64,000 bases of DNA from Thunnus maccoyii (taxonomy: Eukaryota; Chordata; Actinopteri; Scombriformes; Scombridae). A program made the position numbers and the translations under genes. The notes beneath the pieces are model-generated. The model saw only the letters and a list, made by a program, of their open reading frames with translations. It ran no database searches and was not told the origin of the DNA. Below, piece after piece: positions 1 through 11,689 of the stretch. The DNA is taken from the NCBI RefSeq assembly GCF_910596095.1, contig NC_056555.1:10107501-10171500 (forward strand). The letters run 5' to 3'. Position 1 is the stretch's first letter, and every line of letters begins with the position of its first letter.

Positions 1-3000
1 AGAGAGCCAAACACCCTGAGAAGCAGCCGCAGACTCAGACAGGAGAACAGGCACTCAAAGTCCACATGCTCCAGGCGGGAGTCAGAGGGACGACAGAGCT
101 CCATCACCTGGGAAAGGGATGAACAAAAGGTATAAAACATCGACAGAGGTAAAGAACAGCATTACCCTGAAGCTTTGGCAAAATAATGTTATTCCAAGCA
201 CAAGAACGAACATTCATGTAGTTTATTGGTTTTAAATAGACATTTAATATACTTTGTTCCATAATAACCTTTATTGGAAACCAGAAAGTTTGCAATAACT
301 TACCAGTAATACACACTGAAAACTGTTTTAAAGTGCTAATTATCTTAATTAGATTTGAAAAAACAAACTTTTTTCCCTTTTTTTAACTTTCTGCTTAATA
401 CTCTTGAAAAAGCTGAGGGCCTGAAAATTACAGTTGAAGGATACAGTATAAATATGAATTTAAAAAGGTTAAAGAAAAAATAGTGTCATGCTCCAGCTGA
501 ACATATTAAGGCAATTAAGTCTGAACAAGCAAGTTCTAATGGAATTGAACTTTGGTCAAAGCAGGCCATTTCCTGTCTTTAAAGGTTAAGGCTAGTGATT
601 TTCTATATTTTTCTTATTGTCAACAAATCTCATGTGCACAGCTAAACCATTGATGAATCAATCTTTTTTTAGTATTGTGTGTGTATCCAAAGCCTGATAT
701 ATGTTATTCCTTCTGCGCCATAGACCTCGTTAATGTATTAAAAACATGTCATTTAGCCACACCGCTGCACTGGGTGACATGTTCCTTCACCACAAAGATT
801 ACCGTCACGTCAGTTTGTTTAGAAATGGCTCCAAAGACGAATAACATTTTCAGTCTATGGAGAGTAGTTCCATGTATGGTAAACGTCACTGCGCATGTGA
901 ATGAACCAATGTGTTTATTTGTGGTGAAGGAACACATCACCCAGCAGTGTGACTCATTGACGTTGACATAGTTTTTGGACAACAATGGAGGTTTATGGCA
1001 CAGAGGAATAGATATATCAGGCTTTGGATACACACCTAATACTTGTAAGTAGATCAGTTCATTGTTGGTTTGGCTCTGCACATGAGATTTGTTGACAAGA
1101 AATAAAATATAACAAATCGCCAGCCACATCCTTTAAGCTTACTTTATGTTCTTCTTCTCAACAACCATAATATTTTTGGTGCCTACAGTAACATTTGCCT
1201 CATCTTGGTGCTCCAGTGTCACTCACCTCAGTGCCTGAGCCGGGGAGGAAGGTTTTGACGGTGATGGTTCTGCCCGGAGCTGGAAACTGGGCCTCCATGA
1301 TGGCTCTCATGAACGGCTGCACCAGAGCAGGAGACAGAGCCCTCCGCCTCTCCACCTCATCCAACACCTACAGTACGCACATATACACAGACACAAAGAA
1401 CTTAAAAAAATAAATACAGTTGCTGAATTACTTTAACGTCAATCAAATTATCAGTGAGGACTGGTGAGAGTGGTTTACCTTGGAGAACAGGTTGAAGCAG
1501 CCGAGGTGACTGACAATACAATAGACTTCTGGCAGACGTTTGCCTTTTCCACTGGGCTGAGAAAAAAAAAGACGAAGGTTAACTTTTTAGTAGCTTGAGA
1601 AATATAATGTAACAGGTGGTTTTAAAAGTGTTTTATAGGTCTAAAGATAGCAGAATTTTCCTAAACTCATAGAAAAGATAGAAGAAATATAAATCATTAC
1701 TTATCAGTATATTTCTGGTCATATTCATATACACTCATAATGCACACACACACAAACACATATACACACTTTCCCATTCTCACACACTTCCTCCCCAGAC
1801 TCTGAGATGGACTGTTTTCCCACAGGCACGCCGACTATTTTGGCACGCTTATTTACTCAGCCGTCATTGTGGTATTTAGCCACTTCCTGTCCAGTAGCTG
1901 CGCACTTATTTATTATAGTCATTTCTATTTACCAGTAAACGCCGGCAGTATCCGAACCTCCTGCTCCCGTCCTCTCCAGTCAAAACAAAGGAGAACATCT
2001 CACTGGGAGGATATGAGTCACAACAAATACACAAATAAACCGGTGATTAGCATATTTTGAATGTACATATGAAAATACACATGAATGATTACTGTATATT
2101 GACATTTATTCTTTTTATATGCAGCTTACAGTACATGGACTTCCATGATGCATTCATACGTCATGTTGCAGCCATGTTTACTGTAGGCTATACAGCAACT
2201 TTTCTAGTGTTAATAAGGGTTGAATTTTCAGTCACAGCTATATTGAGTTGCTCTGGGAGACAAATAGCTCTGGGGAGAGTGCTCAAAATCATTTTCAGTT
2301 GTTAAAGTTACCTGTAATACATGTCACACAGTGGACCCCTGTGATGTGATGTGACCTCACCTTGGGTATTTCTCCACGGGCTCCCAGTCTTTAGCATCAG
2401 GGAAACAGAATTGAGGAATGATCCTCAGCTGATCCTCTGTCTCCCTCATGAACTTGAAGCTCCGCTCCAGCTGCAGCACAACAACACAAGTGAAACAAGT
2501 GGACCAAACTTTAGTAGCTACTTTCATGTATTCCCCTTTAACTTTGTAATATTTCATACATTTTACTTTAATCAAGAGGCAGAAGTTTGCATGTCAGTAT
2601 GTGTTCACATGAACAAATATCAGATTACTGTTTTGAATTAGATTAAATTTGCTAATAAAACTTGCTTTTTTAGTTTCTTAGAATTCATCAATTTGTCCCA
2701 AATTTCCTGTTTTTGAGGCATTTGGTCACAAATTTAAGATCAAGATCACCACAAAAAATCTAGTAATGATTCCAGCAACTCCTCTACTCCTGACCTTAGG
2801 GGGGAACTGCTGTGTGACCTCCGGCAGATAGTGACCGCCAGCCTTCGACTTCTGCAGCGACACCACCAGGAAATATTCAAACAGCTGACGCTGTTCCAGG
2901 GACCTACTTCTGGTGTTGGTACCATTGTACTGAGTCTGGCTCGGCTGGCTCAGTATGGACTGGACTGACACCAACCGCTGACGATGAGCTGGAAGACAGG

Positions 3001-6000
3001 AAAGGAAGTGTGGTTATAAATTGAAAATGTCAGAAGAAGCAAAAACCTGAGGTGCTCTGTGGTAATTACCTTTTGCTCTTTCTTCCACCTCACTCTCAGA
3101 GTCACTGTTTTCATCTGTCACTGCAAAAAGAAGTCAAAAATCCACACTTGCATTTTAGATATTATGAAAAACAGCAGAATACAGTTTTGCTTCTAGGAGA
3201 CCAACATTTCAACATCATCACCTCTCCCTGAGCTTGTCTCAGCATAATGATAGATCCGCCTTAGATGTTTCTTCCCGATCCGAGCTTCAAAGACGCTGTT
3301 GATCCTCAGAACAACCTGTTGGAAGAAAAAGCAGGAATGTGACTTAGTGGACAGAAATGCTACAGCATAATGTCTTTCACCAGGGATAAGAACAAAACTC
3401 CTATTAATAATGTTTTGGCAGCTATAATAGAACCAGGCAGCCAAACTGGATTCAAATTAAAGCAGAACTTAATCTTTAAATGTGATTAAAGATCTATCTA
3501 ATGATGTCTTGGCAGTAAAAAACGAGTATGGTAAGCATCAGGGGGTGAAGGATGAAAGATCAGTTCAAAGTTTTGGGATGGTGCATCAGAAAACACTTTT
3601 GCTTATACATGTACTGCTCTAACACAAACATACACACACCGTCGGTATCCTACGGCAGGTGCGGCTGTAGGGATCCCCAGTGAGCCATGGTGTGTGTTCA
3701 GGCCCAGTTGGGGTGGTGGGAGGGCTGAGCTGGGGTGGAGATGAAACACCAGCACCGCTGCCGGTGCGGTGGATCTGCTGGTTGGTTCTCCGCAGGTCCA
3801 GCAGCTTGAAGCTCCTACCTGAATTCTGCCTGAAGAAGCCGGGTCTCGAGACCTGTAGGCAGAAAATTCATAATTTTTCATAATTATCTAAATCAGAAGT
3901 TTTGTCTCTGTAAATTTTGTTTGTACTGCAGGAACCTTGGTAGTATCAGCGCCAGGAGAGGAAGGCAAAGACTGCTGGGAGCACTGACTCTCCACCTCGA
4001 TGTCCTCATATGGGTTCTCCTTGGACGAGTCTGCAGGGTAACCAAAAATGGCAACGTTCAACATATGTTCATTAGCAATTTTCCTACTTTTATACATTAA
4101 AAATTATATTGGTTTACATTTAATTAATGATGTAACACACTAATTACACAAAATGTAACTCTTGGCAAGAAAGCAAACAAGTGTATTTCCCATTTGTCAT
4201 GCTGTTCCTTAAAAACAACTTCCTCTCTATTTAAACCTGATTTGTTTTATGTACATTTCTTCCTTTGGACTAGCACAGAGAATAAAGGAAGCATAGAGGT
4301 TTCTGACCCAGGATGTCTTCATAGTGATGCTCCTGAGACAGCGATCGAGAGAAGAGTGGGCTATTTGACCCTGGAATGTCTTCAAACTCAAAGGATTTCC
4401 TGTCAAGGTGAACAGAAAAGTACAAATTACACCTAAAGTATGAATTAATTTATTTGAGAGTTGGATACCTCATTCATTTTCTCTCTCTCTTTCTTTATAC
4501 CTGTTGATGTTGTCTCGGACTCTCTCACCCCGCGGTCTCCCGTAGACACCTAAAGGAGGTTTTGAGGAAGCTCGTGTGGAGATTGAGGGCAGTGGCGGGA
4601 GGTTCCTCTGCCTCTGACTCTTCCCCGTGTGGATGGTAGCAGGGTGCTGGAAGGTGCGTTGGGGTTTGGGGACTGGGTTGATGGGGGGCGTCCCCGGCTC
4701 TGTGTACACATTCTCCTGTAGCTGCTTCCCTTCTCTGGTCGCAGAGGATTTCCCTGAGCTACTTTGACCAGTAGATTCAGATTCTTTCTTCTTCACCTCC
4801 ACCTGTTTGTCCTTGCTTGGTGGGGTGAAATAGTTTCCGAGCTCTGGAGGGGTTTTCCCATGGTTCTCTCCCAAAGCCTCCAGCTTTTTAAAAAGAGTGA
4901 ACACGGCTCTCTTCTCCTGACTGGGTTGTTCGGATGTTTTCTTGTCATTGCTTCTCCTCAACGTCCCCACCTGCTGCTTCTCCGTCGCCGTGGGCGAACA
5001 AGGTCTTGAGTCGCCAAGCTTTTCTACATTCTCCTTCTCGTGATCTTGCTTTTCTTTGTGGGCTATTCTGCCACAATCCTCTCCTCTTTTATTCTCACTT
5101 GGCTTGTTAGTCTTGACTGTCCCTCTTTGCTGTTTCCCAGTTTCAACTGGTGAGCAAGGCCTTGAATCTCCAAGTTTTCCCACATTCTCTTTCTCAAGAT
5201 CTTGCTTTTCCTTGTGGGCTACTTTCCTGCAACTTTCTACACGTTGCTCAACAGTAGTTTTATTGTTGCTTTTTGTCAGGGACTCTGTCCTTTTTATGCA
5301 CTGGCCCGAGGAACCTGAGGTAACAGGTGAATGAGCAGGCTCCTTTCCCTCCCACAGGGAGATCTTGTCCTTGATATTGCCTCCATTGGATCTGGGGAGC
5401 TTGTTGCCCACCAAGGGAGCATTCTCATTGCTGTGAGGGTCAAAGGTCGGCCTTCTGTGAGCCATCATGGGTGATTCCTCCCACTGGTTAGTCAGGTTGT
5501 CTAATGGGGTAAAGGGGAGTTTTGGTGTCCCCTCTTGTTTGCGCTCAGCCCCTTTGTTTTCCACTGAAGCAATATGGAAACCACTTTTCTCACCAAGACA
5601 GCCTTTCTTTAACCTAAACACATGAGGAAATATATTTTTTACAAATAAAATTGAATACAACATCATAAAATGTCAATGATATACTTAAAAAAGGCTATGG
5701 CAGCCTCCTGAACTCCCAGTACGGTCATTGTGACTACCAGTTAGGGGACACTCAATCTTTTTCTGGCGACAGTGGGAAAATGCAGCCTGAGAGTAAATGC
5801 CAGAGGACAAGCCTATGACCGAGCATCTTCTTCTCATCAGCCTCGCTAAATAAACACATACTTGGACCAGCGCCCATTTCATCAAACTGTTATGTTTTAA
5901 TAAATAAACCAGCGGAAATGGGAAGCCCTAAGTTGAAAGACCTTTTCTGACTTTTCCTTAATGGATGAGCGATGAGCAAAGGGCAACCGAAACTGTGGAT

Positions 6001-6145
6001 TTTATTTTTCTGAAGAAATTAGTGAGGAAAATGTCCATTTCCTAAAGGGAAAAAATGTTCACCAACAAACCTGTTCTGATACAGACCTGTTGATGGTGGA
6101 ATAGATGCAGTCCGGCCCGGTTGTCATTCTCTTAGCGTCCGCCAT
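1..6145 (-). CDS. dennd2a: DENN domain-containing protein 2A (N-terminal ~805 residues; 3' end outside window)
   Basis: Guanine-nucleotide exchange factor family for Rab GTPases in membrane traffic. Thirteen minus-strand exons keep phase: 6145-6087 (start, MADAKRM), 5613-4501, 4399-4308, 4030-3936 (or 3927), 3852-3640, 3315-3222, 3120-3070, 2988-2795, 2470-2361, 2002-1933, 1556-1479, 1367-1227 and 107-1, running off the left edge. The N-terminal half is long, basic and probably disordered, with DENND2-type blocks NIKDKISLWEGK, INPVPKPQRTF, KSFEFEDI and KENPYEDIE. The uDENN part starts near RQLFEYFLVVSL and continues through SFVLTGEDGSRRFGYC and GKGKRLPEVYC to the beginning of the cDENN domain (SRLEHVDFE). 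SFKFMRE-EDQL, VTDENS and EDILD favour 2A over 2C, as I remember the human proteins. An acceptor at 6158 shows a further upstream noncoding exon, not located. Human DENND2A is about 1009 residues. Confidence 0.9.
579..1136. repeat. Fold-back (palindromic) element bounded by TTAA, in a dennd2a intron
   Basis: The whole segment folds on itself. The left arm from AAAGG at 581 through GTCAACAAATCTCATGTGCA (about 620) and GTATCCAAAGCCTGATATAT (about 685) is the reverse complement of the right arm ending CCTTTAA at 1136, with few mismatches; the centre lies near 857. Overlapping open frames on both strands share the residues YPKPDI because of this symmetry and are not genes. Terminal TTAA on both sides fits a non-autonomous DNA transposon using TTAA targets. 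No transposase is present. Confidence 0.85.
4939..5250 (-). repeat. 52-codon tandem duplication inside dennd2a exon 2
   Basis: Two adjacent 156-bp units encode nearly the same peptide. Unit 1 begins CRKVAHKEKQDLEKENVGKL and unit 2 begins CGRIAHKEKQDHEKENVEKL; both continue GDSRPCSP. The GTGGGCT landmark on the plus strand recurs at 5214 and 5058, exactly 156 bases apart. The units lie in the low-complexity N-terminal region before the DENN module and keep the reading frame. Each contains an S-P dipeptide after RPC that could be a proline-directed phosphorylation site (inference). Confidence 0.85.
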
Positions 6146-6158
6146 GATCACTGTACAC

Positions 6159-8800
6159 CTGAGACACAGAAACAAGAAAAAAGCTTCAGCCAATGTCTTC
6201 ATTTCTGCTGAATGAAGTTTCGGTTTAGTTTTTACTGACACCCTGTCAGGCGCTTGGTTTCAGTTGACAGTTATTATCGAGTGAAACTGAATACCTCTTT
6301 ACTATTGAATTAGGAATCATTTTAGGGAAATCTGATCATTTATTAGATGAATTTATAGTTTTCTTGGTGTCTTGAATGTAAACTGAAAAATAAAGTCAAT
6401 TCAATAAATATTGTGAAATCTGTGGACCTCTTTTTTTTTCACAATATGAGGTTAAGGTCCTTGGTATGACTGACATTTTAAGTTGCGTGACCGTTCCCTC
6501 TCAGCTGGTAATGTACAGTATTCAGGGGCCAGCTGGGCAGACTCAAAGAAAAACATGACAGCCAGAAACTCAGAGCAACTCCCTCAAGCAGTTCATCACA
6601 CAAACCAACATTTCAGCAGTCATTTGGGAGCCCTTTTATGATTGAATCACTCTTCTCTGCCTTCTCTTCCCTTTTGTATATTGTTGTATGGTCCTTGCTC
6701 TGATGCTTCCTCCTTCACAGGAGGCCTGCCTTTGACCCTCACAGCGACCAGAACGCTTCATGATTCTCATACTTTCACATCTCTAAAGCCAATGTTTCAA
6801 AGTTCAGTGGCCTCTAAGATGGAGCATTTCCCAGCTCTGGAGCTGTTGTCATTGTTTGTTTAGTTGATGTGTAGTCCTAATGATAGTGTGCATGAGCAAA
6901 GGGACTACAGTACATACAGATCTTTAAGCAGTAAGCTGGCTGATTAGCCGGGAAACATCCAGATACACAGTTACTGTATACAATAATAGACAGCAAGCCG
7001 TCAAAAGCTGCACAGTTAATAAAAAAAAAGTGCATAAGAGGTGCAGTTTCCAAAAGGTTGTGAGTAGGAAATACATACGCCTGGGTGACTTCCCAAACAA
7101 GGTGTTATCTATAATTTTTAAGTGAATACCATATTAGCATCTTAATTTTCTTATTTCACAATTATAAAGCTGTTCCTTCACCAAAGTTCATAATGAAAAA
7201 ATAAGATTCTGCAGTAATTGTCCAGGAAGAGACGAGCTGATTAAATGAGTGGGACAATACAGCCGAATGAAAACAGTGTATTATTAAACCTACATAAATA
7301 AATCTGTTCCTTACCTCCTTCTGTTGTACAGTTTCCATGTGTTCATTAGTAAAATGGGAGCATATTGCCACAGATGCTGCTATAATAGTATCCATTGGTG
7401 CTGTTATGTCCAAGTTAAAGAGTCTGCAGTAGTTTTTCCAACTTGATTTGAGCCGAAAAAGTGATCCAGCCGATGTTTAATTGGGTGAGAATAGTGACAT
7501 AAGAGCTCCAGCCACAATCTACTGGACTGTCCTCTCACTGCCTGTTCTCCAATCTCCAACTTTCATTCACTCTCTCTCCTCACACACCCTTAACATGACT
7601 TCCTCTCTCTCTCTCTCTCACTCTCTCTTACTCTCTCTCTCCCTCTTTACATCTGTCTCTATCTGCTGGCTGTCTCTCTTGCCACTGATACGTTGTGTGA
7701 ACAAGGATGACTGACCCAAAATGAAATAAAAACTACTTACATGCCATACTCTTGTATACAAGCTCCAGGGGGAATTAGTGATACATGAGACAGACGTCAT
7801 GGCATTACATTATTTCCCTCCGAATCTGGAGCTCGTTGGAATTCCCGTAACAACTGCTTCAGTACTACAGTTGCTCATGGAGCTGTAACAAAATATCCCA
7901 CCCCCATTACCCCATGGCGTATTTCACTTCCTTACAGAAATAAAATAATTAAGTCCTAATGAGTATAGATGAAAAACAGACATGTCAACTAATAAGTGAC
8001 AATTAAAAGAGTTTTTCTTTCAGTGACATGATGCAGATAAAGTCACCAAGAGTTGACAAAATAATACCATTAAATTTCACATTCACTGTTTGAAAAATGA
8101 AACAGAAAGTATTTTATTTAACCTGTCATAATTTTTGTTTCAGTTATATTCAGACTTTATTAAGGACACAGCTCATAGAGGGTCCATGGCACTTTTTTAA
8201 CATATGTACAGTGTACTTCTTTACATAAATCTTTTTTTATCTTGAATCTTTATCCTTTACATTTCCATTTTCTAGACCTTATGTTTTTAGTCTTTAGCTT
8301 TGGAGCATGCCTCATCCCATTTCACTACACATATTACTTCTGAATGTGACAAATAAACCTGTGAATCATTGTATATAAAATCTACAACATATCGGAAACT
8401 AAGCTGATGTTATATGATACCTTGTAATAGCAGTACCTTTAATCACAATGGGAATTTGGAATAGTTTACCACATCATTTACAATGTGTACATACAGTTTA
8501 AACACATTTATACTAAACAAACTAATTTAATCATTGTTAAGGGCTTACCAGAATTGAAGTGCTGGCCAAGTTCAATGCTCAATCCCTGTTGCCGTGTCAG
8601 TGTTTAATGAAAGTATTTTTTGGCGGGTGCACTTTTTAATGTATGCAGAAATCTGCCTGCAGCCAATGATAGTTGGGCTTTAACCCCACAAGTGGCACAG
8701 TGACAGGTGAAGGCTGAGCAGCTGTCTCCTTGGTGGCTCCTGCTGTCAGCCCCAGCTGTGCTGTTTTTGGCCTGTAATTCCACTCCTGTCCTGTTGGTGG
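6159..8800. other. Intergenic/5' flank between dennd2a and slc37a3, no gene seen
   Basis: The two genes are transcribed away from each other across this interval. It should hold the dennd2a promoter and its upstream noncoding exon, but I could not fix either. The only clear structure is a TC-rich simple repeat at about 7596-7660. Open frames here are short, AT-biased and without recognisable domains. Confidence 0.5.
7596..7660. repeat. (TC)n microsatellite
   Basis: Interrupted run of CT/TC dinucleotides between CTTCCTCTCTCTC and CTCCCTCTTTAC. Polypyrimidine on the plus strand. Confidence 0.85.
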
Positions 8801-8821
8801 CAGCAGTGCGCCGCTGTGGTC

Positions 8822-8920
8822 TGCGGCCAGTGACGTCCGTACGTGACACCAGAATCCACAGTAAACACAAATGGTCGCTACACCGAGAACAAGCAAGCTA
8901 ACGACTACCTGAGCAGAAAG
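8822..8920 (+). promoter_or_regulatory. slc37a3 promoter-proximal region and probable noncoding leader exon
   Basis: A GC-richer island contains TGACGT (8831-8836), a half or near-full cAMP-response element, followed by sequence ending in the strong donor CAGAAAG|GTAAGAG at 8920. A short upstream open frame, MVATPRTSKLTTT, runs 8871-8912. The next plausible acceptor upstream of the slc37a3 start codon is GTTGCTCTAG at 11546, so this exon probably joins to 11547 as 5' untranslated sequence. The transcription start itself is not determined. Confidence 0.55.
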
Positions 8921-9875
8921 GTAAGAGCGCTGTTTTCTGTTATGTTTTATTTAAGAATAATGTTAAGCTGTAACTGTTAGCTGTTTGTTCTTAGACTCAA
9001 TTTTCGCTGTTACTGTGTAGCTAAAGGCTCTTCCACCATGTGACGTTACGTGCCTTGTCACTCAGAGAGGCAAAGATGGTCAGAAATGGCTTTGTAGGTA
9101 TAAAAGTGGAAAATACTCTCTCAAAGAACAACAAAATGCTGGCGAAAATGAGTTCAGCTGACTGAAAAATGTGTGCGGGTATTGGTTGTGGAGAAAAGCA
9201 GAAAGCATCTGGTGCTCATATTTACGAACAAAGAAAATCCTTTTTTTTTTAAACACACAGGTCGCAAAATAGTGATTTAACAGAGGCACACAGTGTAGCT
9301 CGCCTGTTCTGTAATCTACAGAAAATTGATGGCGTCCTTTGAACAGGACGTCCTGCTTACATTTCCCCTTACAATGCAGCATGCTGCAGACAGCCTACAG
9401 TTAATTATAAGTGTCCCACCTGCCAGATACTGTATATGCAGGAACTGAAATTTGCCTCCAGCCAACTAATGCTGGCAGAAATTCTGAAATGCAAAGTGCG
9501 AGAAAAAGTATATTTGCAATAACTAAAGTCCTGTTTCGGTGGGTTGTGTTATTAATTACATTCTTGATGCTTTCATACTGCTGACTAGATAATGCACACA
9601 GCATGGTTAAGTATGTATCAATATGTTCTAAGCTTATTTTTATTCTTGTTTGATTTATACCTAGAGTCAAGAGTGAGCAGGCAGTGTACACAATACAATA
9701 AATGTTGCCTGGCAGGTGCCCAAGACTTGGCTCTACACCTCCAACAGTCATGTGAAATATCAGCTGCTTATCAAATGATTGGTCAAGGGAATGAAAATGA
9801 GGCCAATGACTTTCTTTAATAGTATCTACTCGTGCCAAGCCCTCTCACAACAGTGTCACAGTAATTCAGTCAAAG

Positions 9876-10213
9876 TAGGGCTGCAGCTATTGCTTAATCT
9901 GTTGATTACTTCCGCGATTAATGGATCAGTTGTTTGGTCTATAAAATGTCAGAATATGATGAAAAATGTCAATCAGTGTTTCCAAATGTCTTGTTTGGTC
10001 CACAGCAGTCCACAACCCAAAGATATTCAGTTTACTGTCATGGAAGACTAAAGAAACTAGAAAATATTCACATTTGAGAAGCTGGAATTAGAGAATTTGG
10101 ACTTTTTTCTTTCTAAAAAATGAGTCAAAATGATAAATCGATTATCAAAATAGTCAACGATTACTTTAATATTTGGCCACTGATGGATTAATCGACTAAT
10201 CATCGCAGCTCGA
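9876..10213. mobile_element. Non-autonomous DNA transposon (hAT-like MITE) with GATTAATCGA-rich ends
   Basis: Starts TAGGGCTGCAGCT and ends with a degenerate copy of the reverse complement (ATCGCAGCTCGA). The subterminal parts are rich in TCGATTAATC-type motifs and the interior has the GTTTGGTCTATAAAATGTCA block typical of a very common percomorph repeat. Flanking octamers AGTCAAAG and ATCCAAAG agree at 6 of 8 positions, consistent with an old hAT-type 8-bp target duplication. It lies in the 5' untranslated intron of slc37a3. Confidence 0.75.
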
Positions 10214-10771
10214 ATCCAAAGAATCTGACATACTCTTTTCAACAATATGTATCATTATTATCTATGATTTGTAACTCTAAACATCTGAACTAACCAGACC
10301 AATTCAGATTTTATTGTGAAGTTCTGTGTTGCAACAGAAGCAGACTGGTGCAGAACAGAAACTTGCATTTGACCGCAGATTACAGAGTGTAAATGCCAAG
10401 AGGGGACATTTGAATATCTCCAGTACAGTAGAGTTTCTGCACAGGGTTTGAAAGTAGGAACAGTGAACCAGTCGGACAAGACTACTCAACAAAATGTTTC
10501 CCAAACGTTTTCTGAGACCGATTAGACACCGGACCAGCAATGATAAATTATTAAGCAGAACGGGTTTAGGCTCTGATGAGACTGATCCACATTAAATACA
10601 GTTTCTTTGTCAGTGCCATTACAAAATGAAAATTTTCCACAGTCAGTTACTTGATTCAGTCACAGCGGGTTGCCAACAACAATCCCTGGCCTTGTGTTCT
10701 CTTACATAAAAATATTCCAATGAGTTATACGGATTTTAAATTTGGGGGAAAAAACACTGGTATTGGAATGA

Positions 10772-11052
10772 GATGACTATAACTAACAATTATTTCCCTT
10801 ATCGATTAATCGTTTAGTCTATGAAGTGTGAAAAAATGGCATTCACACTTTCTCAGACGTCACCTTGATGTCTTCCCTTTGCTTGTTTTGTCTGATTACT
10901 GTCAAAAATGTTATGATATTCAATTAGCTGTCACGTATGACAAGGAAAAACTAGTAAATCTTCACATTTGAGTATCTGGAACCATCAAATAAATAAATAA
11001 ATAACAAAATAGTTGATGATTAACTTCCCCATGATTAATCGTTGCAGGTCTA
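10772..11052. mobile_element. Second, more decayed copy of the GATTAATCGA-type MITE
   Basis: Begins ACTATAACTAACAATTATTT and reaches TCGATTAATCG within 40 bases; ends GATTAATCGTTGCAGGTCTA. The same internal landmarks as the copy at 9876 occur in the same order (CACATTTGAG..CTGGAA, then CAAAATAGTTGATGATTAA). Divergence is high, so boundaries are approximate. Confidence 0.65.
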
Positions 11053-11689
11053 TGGATCGGTACTAAGTATCAGTAAACGCCTGAGTTGAAGTAAAAGGAC
11101 AGAAAAGGCTGGATTAGTGCATCCCTAGATCTTAGTTGGTAGAGTCTTGTGTAAACAACATAGTCCCAGCTGAACAGGCTGGTGGGAGAGGTGTAATGGT
11201 TCTAGAGGAGCTCCATATACACTGGGCTCATTGATACCTGAACATGGCAAAACACAGGACAGATTCACCTCTTCATAGTTGTCTTTTACCCCTAAGGGGA
11301 TGGATGCTGTCAACAAGAGACTGCCTGTCATATTGCAGGAATTATCCAGGACCAGTTTGAGGAACATTCAGGTAAAATTATAGAAATAATCAACTGGTGA
11401 CCACAGTCTAGGGTAAAGTCTGAAAGAAACGTCCATCCTTAAACTTTGGGATATTGCTTGAAACACAGTTTGTAGTACTTAGAGTGTCTAACGTGGGTTT
11501 TTATCTTTGTGGTCATTACATGTCACCTCATTTTGCGTTGCTCTAGTGATGTGCGTGTCCCATCTGGCGTAGCTTGGAGCCTTTAGCTGAACCCCATCCC
11601 TCTCCTGTCGCTGTTTCCCCCCAACGACCTCCACCAACGCCACCTCCTTCCTCGTCCACCTCCTCTTCCTCCCTCCGGCCACCCCTGTG

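Noticed and set aside
675-1129. Two overlapping open frames on opposite strands sharing the peptide YPKPDI
   Set aside because: Both arise from the palindromic element at 579-1136; no domain and no splice context.
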